Origin: UBA4416 sp035439445
Lineage (GTDB): Bacteria > Bacteroidota > Bacteroidia > B-17B0 > Aurantibacillaceae
Length of the DNA stretch: 64,000 bases
Direction: 5' to 3'
NCBI GenBank assembly: GCA_035439445.1
Contig: DAORKG010000014.1
Location: 1-64,000 of the forward strand
Notes under the pieces: model-generated
What the model was told of the DNA's origin: nothing
Seen by the model: the letters and a program-made list of their open reading frames with translations, nothing else
The model's database searches: none
Program-made: the position numbers and the translations under genes
In this document: positions 57,669 through 64,000 of the stretch, piece after piece
Layout of the letters: each line of letters starts with the position of its first letter
Position numbering within the stretch: the stretch's first letter is position 1

Positions 57669-58697
57669 TTATTTTTTAATAACTGATTCAGGACGCAATG
57701 CGTAAATACGCTCAATAATATCAACCACTTTTAATCCTTCTAAAGCATTAGTTGTGATTTTGGTTTTTCCGGTTATTGTGTCTACTACGTTTTCTATTAC
57801 ATTGTGATGATTATTTGCTGAGCCTTTGTATGCTCCGTAATCGTTTGCAGGATTTGTTTCTGCTAGAGTTGGCATTACATAATCTTTAATGTTGCAAACG
57901 TCTACTTGATCCATGTATTGTCCACCAACTTTAATACTTCCTTTACTGCCAACAATAGTTAATGATGATTCTAGGTTTTTATCCCAAACTGCAGTAGAAT
58001 AGTTGATACTTCCCATTCCTCCATTCACAAAATCAAAACTCACAAAACCGCTATCTTCAAAAGCAGTAGAGTTTTGGTGATTAAAATCTGCGAATTTTGC
58101 TTGAATATTTTTGATATCACCGAATAACCAATACATAATATCAATCCAATGAGAAAACTGTGTAAATAAAGTCCCTCCATCTAAATCCTGAGTTCCTTTC
58201 CATCCTCCTGCTTTATAATAACGTTCATCACGGTTCCAGTAGCAGTTTAATTGAACCATGTAGATGTCGCCTAAAGTTTTGTTGGTTATCATTTCTTTTA
58301 ACCATACACTTGGAGGAGAATATCGGTTTTGCATCACGCAAAAAACAGTTTTACTTTGATCTAAAGCTTTGTAAATAATTTTCTCACAATCAGCTTTACT
58401 TAAAGCCATAGGCTTTTCTACAACCACATGTTTGTTTGCTTCTAAAGCTTTCAAAGAGTGTGTTGCATGCAATCCGTTTGGAGTACAAACATTGATGACA
58501 TCTATGTCAGGATGATTTTTCAATAACTCATCCACTGAATTATAAAATTTTTCCTGAAGTGTATCTAATCCTAATTTTTCTTTTGGAGCAACATCACAAA
58601 CAGCTACTAATTCACAATTTGGGTTACGACGAACCATTTCGGCATGGCGTTTACCAATGTGTCCTTGACCAATAACTCCGAATTTTATTTTTGTCAT
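57669..58697 (-). CDS. Gfo/Idh/MocA-type oxidoreductase (WbpB-like)
   Basis: NAD(P)-dependent enzyme of 342 residues. Rossmann motif FGVIGQGHIGKRHAEMV (residues 6-22), then VINVCTPNGLHATHSLKAL and the catalytic Lys95 in VVVEKPMALSK. The C-terminal half shows LDGGTLFTQFSHWIDIMYWLFGD with the active-site His. The gene lies between a WbpD-type acetyltransferase (2-base gap) and a UDP-HexNAc dehydrogenase, so the function is probably oxidation at C3 of UDP-GlcNAcA to the 3-keto sugar, as in WbpB. Confidence 0.87.
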   Translation of the reverse strand: MTKIKFGVIGQGHIGKRHAEMVRRNPNCELVAVCDVAPKEKLGLDTLQEKFYNSVDELLKNHPDIDVINVCTPNGLHATHSLKALEANKHVVVEKPMALSKADCEKIIYKALDQSKTVFCVMQNRYSPPSVWLKEMITNKTLGDIYMVQLNCYWNRDERYYKAGGWKGTQDLDGGTLFTQFSHWIDIMYWLFGDIKNIQAKFADFNHQNSTAFEDSGFVSFDFVNGGMGSINYSTAVWDKNLESSLTIVGSKGSIKVGGQYMDQVDVCNIKDYVMPTLAETNPANDYGAYKGSANNHHNVIENVVDTITGKTKITTNALEGLKVVDIIERIYALRPESVIKK

Positions 58698-58699
58698 TT

Positions 58700-59278
58700 T
58701 TACGAAATTCTTTTAACACTATTATTTTCTAATTGATACACTTGACCACTTTCTTTACAAGTTGCTTTTCCAGTTGAATCAAATTCTAATCGATGCCCAT
58801 GTTCACTCATCCAGCCAATTTGACGAGATGGATTACCAACCACCAGTGCATAAGCAGGTACAGTTTTTGTAACTACAGTTCCGGCACCAATAAAAGCAAA
58901 CTCTCCAATGTCATGTCCACAAACTATCGTGGCATTAGCTCCAATACTAGCGCCTTTGCCAACGTGAGTTTTTGCGTATTCTGATTTACGATTAACAGCA
59001 CTGCGAGGGTTAATTACATTTGTAAATACCATCGATGGTCCTAAAAAAACATCGTCATCACACGTAACGCCGGTATAAATAGAAACGTTATTTTGAACTT
59101 TTACATTTTTCCCAAGAACAACTTCTGGAGAAATAACTACATTTTGACCAATATTACAGTTTTCTCCTAAAGTACAGTTTGGCATAATGTGACTGAAATG
59201 CCAAATTTTGGTTCCTTTACCAATACGACATCCCTCATCAATAATTGCAGAAGGGTGGGCAAAATAAGATTTTTCCAT
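58700..59278 (-). CDS. Hexapeptide-repeat N-acetyltransferase (WbpD-like)
   Basis: Acetylates the 3-amino group of UDP-GlcNAc3NA in the WbpB-E-D pathway. 192 residues of left-handed beta-helix: SAIIDEGCRIGKGTKIWHFS, NCTLGENCNIGQNVVISPEV, VKVQNNVSIYTGVTCDDDVFLGPSMVFTNVINPRS in the middle, split here only for description, and GASIGANATIVCGHDIGEFAFIGAGTVVTK. The coenzyme-A-binding tail VGNPSRQIGWMSEHGHRL matches WbpD. Leads the minus-strand run to 54725. The aminotransferase of the pathway (WbpE type) is not in the window. Confidence 0.88.
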   Translation of the reverse strand: MEKSYFAHPSAIIDEGCRIGKGTKIWHFSHIMPNCTLGENCNIGQNVVISPEVVLGKNVKVQNNVSIYTGVTCDDDVFLGPSMVFTNVINPRSAVNRKSEYAKTHVGKGASIGANATIVCGHDIGEFAFIGAGTVVTKTVPAYALVVGNPSRQIGWMSEHGHRLEFDSTGKATCKESGQVYQLENNSVKRIS

Positions 59279-59379
59279 AGCTGTTTTGAACCAACAAACT
59301 TAATAAATTATAGCGAATTAGGGCAATTTTTATGTGTTTTAGATAAAAAAAGATAACATTGCCATAAAATAGTTCAAAA

Positions 59380-60048
59380 TTGAGTTTTCGATTAAATATT
59401 AAATATTATTTAGTTCATAGTTTAGGCTTTACCAACAAGGAAGCTATTAGGGCTATTGAAAAAAGAAAATTGAAGGTAAACGGCACTATAGTGACTGAAA
59501 ATATTGAGTTTAACGAAACCTGGGAGATTTACCTTGATGGAGAATTACTAAAGCCGAATACACCCTTTACCTATATAGCCCTTTATAAACCCAGAGGTAT
59601 TGAAACTACTAATAATGAGTCTATTGATAATAATTTAACTACTGTTTTTAAATTCGATAAACATCTAGGTTATGCAGGTAGGTTAGACAAAGAATCAGAA
59701 GGATTGTTATTATTGTCAAATGATGGGAAGTATATACAAGGTCTATCAAGCCCTTTTAAAGAAAAAGAAAAGGAATACATTGTAACTGTAAATAAATCAA
59801 TTACTGATGAATTTATTGAAAAAATGGGAGCAGGAGTTGATATTATGATCTGCAAAACAAAACCCTGTTTTGTTGAGAAACTATCTGAATTTGAATTTCG
59901 TATTATCTTAACCGAGGGCAAAAACCGTCAAATAAGAAGAATGTGCAAGGCTTTGGGTTATTTAGTGGCCAGGTTAATTAGAGTTAGGATTGATACAATT
60001 ACTCTTGGGGATTTAAAGCCGGGAGAATACAGAGAATACAATATTTAG
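59380..60048 (+). CDS. RluF/RsuA-type pseudouridine synthase
   Basis: A 222-residue rRNA pseudouridine synthase. S4 RNA-binding domain (FRLNIKYYLVHSLGFTNKEA, KRKLKVNGTIVTENIEF) then the catalytic domain with AGRLDKESEGLLLLSNDG, where the Asp after GRL is the nucleophile, and LTEGKNRQIRRMCKALGY. The length and GKNRQIRRM pattern resemble RluF, which acts on 23S U2604, but RsuA or RluE are possible. The frame starts at a TTG (59380) directly after a stop, with no ATG before the S4 domain, so TTG must be used. Confidence 0.88.
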   Translation: MSFRLNIKYYLVHSLGFTNKEAIRAIEKRKLKVNGTIVTENIEFNETWEIYLDGELLKPNTPFTYIALYKPRGIETTNNESIDNNLTTVFKFDKHLGYAGRLDKESEGLLLLSNDGKYIQGLSSPFKEKEKEYIVTVNKSITDEFIEKMGAGVDIMICKTKPCFVEKLSEFEFRIILTEGKNRQIRRMCKALGYLVARLIRVRIDTITLGDLKPGEYREYNI

Positions 60049-60053
60049 AAATT

Positions 60054-60083
60054 AAAAACGCTCCATGTATTTGGAGCGTTTTT
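60054..60083. terminator. Bidirectional terminator between the pseudouridine synthase and T9SS cargo genes
   Basis: AAAAACGCTCCA pairs with TGGAGCGTTTTT, loop of about 6 bases, with T runs on both strands. Confidence 0.92.
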
Positions 60084-60108
60084 AATTCAATATTTAGCTA
60101 ATCAAATA

Positions 60109-61185
60109 TTATTTTTGAATAATTAATTTTTGTGTGCCTTGTGAGTTTTTGCCAATTACTTTAACAGTGTACATACCCGTGCTTAAATCACTAGTATTAA
60201 TACTTTCATTATAAATACCTGCTGATAAATTTGGCATAGAAACTGTTTTAACAACTTGACCTAATGCATTAGAAATTTCAAAAGTATAAGAATCCTCATT
60301 TGCCAACACAAAATGTAATCCTAATTGAGCATTTACTGGATTAGGAAACATTGAGAATATTGAATTGTTTTTTTGGTTTTCTTTAACACCAATTACTATA
60401 GTTGATAAAGTAGAAACTTGTGTTTGCACTTGATCTAAACCAGACGTTAAAACTAAATTAGGCGGAATTACGATGTGTGAGTAACTTACAGAAAATACTG
60501 GGAATTTAGAAGAACTATGATAGAAATTGTATAAATTTTGGTCAATTGTTCCAGTAATTAAACCGCCAACTAAATTAAAATCTAAAATTTGCCTTGTTCT
60601 TACTCTTAAACAATTTGATAAAATAGTAAGGCTGTTATTTATATTTAAAGTACCTGAACCATCAACAGTTGTTGTTACTGTGCCATTAAACGGCCCTGAT
60701 AATGATTGAGAAGGAATAGTCATAGTACCCCCTACAGAATTGTCTGTAAATGTTGTGCCAAAAGACATTGGGTAATTTGCTATAGTTGCAGAATTTGTAT
60801 TATAATTCAAATCAAAGAAACCTGCATCAACGCCTAATAATTCTAACTTATTTGTGGTGGTTTTGAAATACGAAATTGTAGCATTTGTAGTATCCGTTTG
60901 AACTAAATTTGTTCCTGGATAATTTGCTGAATTTGTTGCAGAAGCAGCTGTTGAATATGAGTTATATGCAATAGCAGCAGTAGATTGTGTTAATGCATTT
61001 AGCGACCAAGTTACACTAGCTCCCGAAATATTCATTGGCATTGCTGTAGAATTGGTATCCAATGGGACAGAATAATAAAAATCACCAACAATTCCTTCAG
61101 AATTTGATTGTGTTAACGTATAAGTTTGAGCATCCATTTGGCTCAAAGCAAAAATAGAAAAGATAAGTAAGTAGATTTTTTTCAT
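60109..61185 (-). CDS. Exported protein with type IX secretion C-terminal sorting domain
   Basis: A 358-residue cell-surface protein. Signal peptide MKKIYLLIFSIFALSQMDAQ, then a Ser/Thr/Asn-rich beta-structured body (SGASVTWSLNALTQSTAAIA, STAASATNSANYPGTNLVQ, TIPSQSLSGPFNGTVTTTVD). From about 275 it ends with a type A sorting domain: IFSMFPNPVNAQLGLHF, YTFEISNALGQVVKTVSMP, GIYNESINTSDLSTGMYTVKV and a final QKLIIQK. The body shows no enzyme motif I recognise; a surface structural or adhesin-like protein. Export would use the T9SS regulated by the porX gene at 42525. Confidence 0.92.
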   Translation of the reverse strand: MKKIYLLIFSIFALSQMDAQTYTLTQSNSEGIVGDFYYSVPLDTNSTAMPMNISGASVTWSLNALTQSTAAIAYNSYSTAASATNSANYPGTNLVQTDTTNATISYFKTTTNKLELLGVDAGFFDLNYNTNSATIANYPMSFGTTFTDNSVGGTMTIPSQSLSGPFNGTVTTTVDGSGTLNINNSLTILSNCLRVRTRQILDFNLVGGLITGTIDQNLYNFYHSSSKFPVFSVSYSHIVIPPNLVLTSGLDQVQTQVSTLSTIVIGVKENQKNNSIFSMFPNPVNAQLGLHFVLANEDSYTFEISNALGQVVKTVSMPNLSAGIYNESINTSDLSTGMYTVKVIGKNSQGTQKLIIQK

Positions 61186-61290
61186 GTGAGTTTGGTTTAA
61201 AGTTTCTATAAAGATATATGATTTTTATGTAGATAACTGATTATCTGATTTTTCTACAAAAAAGGAATAATAAATGGATAAGAGGTAAAT

Positions 61291-62430
61291 TTAACGAATT
61301 AGACTGTTTTGTTTGATTTCTTCCAATAATTGTTCTTTAGCTTTTGAGCGATTTTTTATATGTATAAAGTTTCCTTTGCCTATTTCTGAAATTTCTTTTA
61401 AATTTTTAAGAGCATCTTTATCATTACCAAATGCCATTGTAGATAGTTTTACATATTTATTCCCTTGTTTGGATAAATACAACTTTTGATCATCTGGATA
61501 AAACCTAAATTTGCCATCTGTAGCTAATATGATTTGGTTATTACCATTTGAAATGTAATTTTTCAGAGCCACATCCAAACTAAATAAAATAGCTTTATTT
61601 CCTTTGGTTAAACCTTTTGCTTTTAGTCTATCAACTACTTCGTTTAATTCTTCCTTATCTTTGCCACTTAATCCTTCTCTTAAAATCTTAACAGAATCTG
61701 CATAAGTAATAAAAGTTACTTTGTCTGAAGGTCTTAATACTTCTATCAAATGGTGTAATGCATATTGCATCACTTTTAATTTGCTGGTGTCTTTCATAGA
61801 ACTGGAAACGTCTACTAAAAAAATAATGTTATTAGGCTTATATAAATCTTCATCTAATTCATTTGGATTTTTTGTGCTAACAGCAGAAGGAGTTTTAACA
61901 GGAATAACAGGATTATCAATCACAGTGTTTGTAGTGTTATCAGGCATTTTATTAGATGTGTCTCTAGGTTTTGTAGGTTCAGTAACCACAATAGGTTCGG
62001 TTGTTTTAACTCCTGCATTATTGGGTTTCTTGAAATAAAAACAAGCTGTTTTATCATCTGTTTTTATGGATTTGATATTACCTGATAAAGACATTTTAAA
62101 AGGAACACCGTCTGCGCTTGTTACTAAATTAATAGCTTCGTTAAATTTCCCGGTTTGTTTAGGAATAAACTCAACAACAATAAGAGTGGTGTCACCGGGC
62201 TTAATTGTTTTTTTAGCTGCTCTAATGGTGATGCCTTTTAAGGCGTCTGCTCTTAGTAAATATAAATTTTTTGTCTGATTATTTTGAATAATATAGTCAG
62301 CTCTTACTTTATAAATGTTTTCTTGTGTGCCAATATCTTTATCAGCAGCATCAATACTAATTAAACTATTTTGAGCAAATAATGAATTGAAGAAAATAAT
62401 TAGAACAAATATGACAAGTTGCTTAAGCAA
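61291..62430 (-). CDS. Exported DUF1573-like/VWA-domain protein
   Basis: A 379-residue exported protein. Signal peptide MLKQLVIFVLIIFFNSLFAQ, an Ig-like DUF1573-type domain (about 30-122: KVRADYIIQNNQTKNLYLLR, TIKPGDTTLIVVEFIPKQTG, FKMSLSGNIKS), a Pro/Thr-rich linker (135-195), then a von Willebrand A domain with complete MIDAS start Asp207-x-Ser209-x-Ser211 in FLVDVSSSMKDTS, TFITYADSVKI and LATDGKFRF. The VWA domain should bind a metal-dependent ligand. The start is TTG (CAA at 62428-62430), 3 bases after the stop of the small MazG gene. Confidence 0.85.
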   Translation of the reverse strand: MLKQLVIFVLIIFFNSLFAQNSLISIDAADKDIGTQENIYKVRADYIIQNNQTKNLYLLRADALKGITIRAAKKTIKPGDTTLIVVEFIPKQTGKFNEAINLVTSADGVPFKMSLSGNIKSIKTDDKTACFYFKKPNNAGVKTTEPIVVTEPTKPRDTSNKMPDNTTNTVIDNPVIPVKTPSAVSTKNPNELDEDLYKPNNIIFLVDVSSSMKDTSKLKVMQYALHHLIEVLRPSDKVTFITYADSVKILREGLSGKDKEELNEVVDRLKAKGLTKGNKAILFSLDVALKNYISNGNNQIILATDGKFRFYPDDQKLYLSKQGNKYVKLSTMAFGNDKDALKNLKEISEIGKGNFIHIKNRSKAKEQLLEEIKQNSLIR

Positions 62431-62433
62431 AAT

Positions 62434-62760
62434 CTATTTTAGTTTTTCGTTATTATGATGTCTTTCCGAATCTCGATTTGTTTTTTTATCAAGATTTCTT
62501 TTTAATGCTTCTTCCAAATCTATGCCAGTTTGATTGGCAAGGCATATTAAAACAAACATCACATCCGCTAACTCATCTCCTAAGTCTTTATTTTTATCCG
62601 ATTCCTTTTCGCATTGTTCGCCATATCTGCGGGCAATAATGCGAGCTACTTCGCCAACTTCTTCGGTAAGCATAGCCATATTAGTTAATTCGCTAAAATA
62701 ACGAACACCGTATTGCTTTATCCAATCATCAACCTGTTTTTGAGAATCTTTTATAGTCAT
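62434..62760 (-). CDS. MazG-like nucleotide pyrophosphohydrolase, short form
   Basis: A 108-residue single-domain all-alpha NTP pyrophosphatase. Metal ligands: ELTNMAMLTEEVGEVARIIARRYG with the E-x-x-E pair and LGDELADVMFVLICLANQTG with the second E-x-x-D. Compared with the 256-residue two-domain MazG at 32752 it is the dimeric short type, probably acting on modified nucleotides or dNTPs. The VWA gene starts 3 bases downstream, so both are co-transcribed. Confidence 0.9.
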   Translation of the reverse strand: MTIKDSQKQVDDWIKQYGVRYFSELTNMAMLTEEVGEVARIIARRYGEQCEKESDKNKDLGDELADVMFVLICLANQTGIDLEEALKRNLDKKTNRDSERHHNNEKLK

Positions 62761-62844
62761 AATTCTTAGTTATTTGTTTTAAGTTTTTAGTTGTTTGATG
62801 AATTTGTTTTTGAAATTGACTTCCAACAACTTCAATCAAATAAC

Positions 62845-63804
62845 TTATCTCTTAATGGTGTCTTCTTCGTATTTTTCAATAATTGCTTTTACTAAACGAT
62901 GTCTTATCACATCCACCGTAGTCAACTCAACAATGTCAATACCGTCTGTCTTTTTTAATAGTCTCACGGCTTGAGCTAAACCTGATGTTTGATTTCTAGG
63001 TAAATCAATTTGAGTCATATCACCAGTGATAATAAATTTAGCATTAGCTCCCATACGAGTTAAAAACATTTTCATTTGACTCTCGGTTGTATTTTGAGCT
63101 TCGTCTAAAATAACAAAAGCATTATCTAAAGTTCTTCCTCGCATAAATGCCAGAGGCGCAATTTGAATAATTTTTGCCTCTATATATTGATTTAACTTAT
63201 CTAAAGGAACCATATCATATAACGCATCATACAATGGTTGCATATATGGATCTAGTTTTTCTTTTAAATCACCAGGTAAAAAACCTAAATTTTCTCCAGC
63301 TTCAACGGCGGGACGAGTTAATATAATGCGTTTGACTTCTTTGTTTTTCAACGCCCTTACTGCTAATGCAACAGCTGTGTATGTCTTTCCTGTTCCTGCC
63401 GGTCCAACTGCAAATAACATGTCACTTTTAGCTACAGATTGCATCATTTTGCGTTGATTATCAGTTCTGGCTTTTACAACTAATCCATTGTTTCCAAAAA
63501 CGATAATATCCGATCCGGTAGCTTCTTCTTTTGCTAATAACAAATTATCTCCTGTTTGTCCTAATAAACGTTCAATTACTGTGTCTGTTAATAAACCGTT
63601 TTTATGATAGTAATCAACCATCATTGCCAGTTTTTTTTCGAAGAATGAAATTTCAGATTCATCTCCTAATGCTTTAATGGAATAACCTCTTGCTATGATT
63701 TTAAGTTTAGGGAAATACTTTTTTATCACGTTGAGTTTCACATCATTTACACCATATATTTCAACTGGTTCAACGCTATCTAGTGTTATAATTTTTTCAA
63801 TCAA
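62845..63804 (-). CDS. phoH: PhoH family ATPase
   Basis: A 319-residue cytoplasmic ATPase/RNA-helicase-like protein, related to the helicase half of toxin-RNase PhoH2. N-terminal RNA-binding-like part (DSVEPVEIYGVNDVKLNVIKKYF, SDIIVFGNNGLVVKART) and the PhoH core: P-loop AVGPAGTGKTYTA (132-144), RPAVEAGENLGFLPGDL, AFVILDEAQNTTESQMKMFLTRMG (Walker B) and GDMTQIDLP. The start codon is TTG (CAA at 63802-63804). Commonly placed near rRNA-processing genes in other phyla; here it is divergent from the SAM hydroxide adenosyltransferase gene. Confidence 0.93.
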   Translation of the reverse strand: MIEKIITLDSVEPVEIYGVNDVKLNVIKKYFPKLKIIARGYSIKALGDESEISFFEKKLAMMVDYYHKNGLLTDTVIERLLGQTGDNLLLAKEEATGSDIIVFGNNGLVVKARTDNQRKMMQSVAKSDMLFAVGPAGTGKTYTAVALAVRALKNKEVKRIILTRPAVEAGENLGFLPGDLKEKLDPYMQPLYDALYDMVPLDKLNQYIEAKIIQIAPLAFMRGRTLDNAFVILDEAQNTTESQMKMFLTRMGANAKFIITGDMTQIDLPRNQTSGLAQAVRLLKKTDGIDIVELTTVDVIRHRLVKAIIEKYEEDTIKR

Positions 63805-63911
63805 GGTTCAAAAAATTTATGTTAATAATCGTGTTAATCAAATACTTTTTAAGTTTAAAAGTAAGCCTAATTTATTATTTACTTTAGAGTTGAATATAAA
63901 AAGTTTTCAAT

Positions 63912-64000
63912 ATGTCTATTATTACCATTACAACAGATTTGGGTTATCGCGATCCATACTTGGCCATGGTAAAAGGCATATTATACAGCAAACAGCCAAA
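63912..64000 (+). CDS. SAM hydroxide adenosyltransferase, 5' end only
   Basis: The window ends 29 codons into this gene. The visible MSIITITTDLGYRDPYLAMV is the conserved start of the DUF62/SAM-hydrolase family, which cleaves S-adenosylmethionine to adenosine and methionine; TTDxG with Asp and the D-P-Y-x-A-M-V segment provide the SAM-binding residues. Its ATG lies 107 bases from phoH, on the opposite strand. Only the first residues can be assessed. Confidence 0.85.
   Translation, partial: MSIITITTDLGYRDPYLAMVKGILYSKQP

Noticed and set aside
1..64000. tRNA, rRNA, tmRNA or known riboswitch
   Set aside because: No T-loop or acceptor pairing, no conserved rRNA segments and no known riboswitch core seen in any intergenic region on reading both strands; small divergent RNAs could be missed.

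Overview
The window is about 64 kb of low-GC chromosomal DNA from a member of the Bacteroidota, probably a free-living Flavobacteriales-like or related lineage (genus not resolvable from the sequence alone). The evidence is: a PorX-type response regulator of the type IX secretion system (T9SS), a secreted protein with a T9SS C-terminal sorting domain, Bacteroidota-specific families (DUF4290, DUF3078, DUF4835, DUF6913, the Bacteroidota form of RNA polymerase omega), TAnnTTTG-like -7 promoter boxes, and interspersed intergenic repeats of a style I associate with this phylum. I found no rRNA, tRNA or CRISPR array. Most of the window is ordinary core genome with high coding density.

Layout. 1-4.2 kb is an accessory, repeat-rich island: a small basic protein paired with a GNAT-like protein, a tyrosine recombinase whose conserved N-terminus is split by a one-base shift in an A7 tract, four perfectly spaced 43-bp tandem repeats, several palindromes and REP-like repeats, and a family-type hypothetical protein. 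4.2-7.5 kb holds pckA, a lipoprotein, smpB and a GNAT gene. 7.6-15.8 kb is a compact plus-strand run: DUF4290, murA (active-site Cys replaced by Asp), a TlpA-type thioredoxin lipoprotein, three tandem paralogues that fuse a cysteine-free thioredoxin-like domain to an OmpA-type peptidoglycan-binding domain, then grpE-dnaJ. 15.9-19.5 kb (minus): long-form GAPDH, a pRiA4b ORF-3-like acidic protein, an unknown protein and hbd. 19.7-22.3 kb (plus): gcvH, a VanZ-like gene, trxB, a MORN-type protein. 22.4-28 kb (minus): two unknowns, a LytTR regulator with its histidine kinase, an M61 peptidase and a CPBP protease. 28-31 kb: di-haem peroxidase, tilS, DUF1801/YdeI protein. 31.4-39.3 kb (plus): kynurenine monooxygenase, mazG, DUF6913-dapA, a two-subunit YeeE/YedE sulfur transporter, an M42-type peptidase and a TPR-SpoIIE phosphatase. 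39.5-41.6 kb (minus): ferredoxin, ferredoxin reductase, acpH. 41.8-44.1 kb (plus): rsmE and porX. 44.1-51.7 kb (minus): DUF3078, DUF4835, coaBC, rpoZ, bamD and a TerB-ABC transporter fusion. 51.8-54 kb: Pif1-like helicase. 54.1-59.3 kb (minus): efp, a 2-hydroxyacid dehydrogenase, queE and three genes for a diacetylated uronic-acid nucleotide sugar. 59.4-64 kb: a pseudouridine synthase, a T9SS cargo protein, a DUF1573-like/VWA protein, a small MazG, phoH and the start of a SAM hydroxide adenosyltransferase gene.

How the parts connect. Several genes concern the envelope and secretion: porX, DUF4835, bamD, the sorting-domain cargo and the nucleotide-sugar genes could all feed T9SS export and surface anchoring. 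The murA-TlpA-(Trx/OmpA)x3-grpE-dnaJ run combines wall synthesis, periplasmic redox, wall tethering and folding. I consider the triplicated cysteine-less thioredoxin/OmpA proteins the best candidate for an undescribed system; the recombinase with its 43-bp repeats is second.
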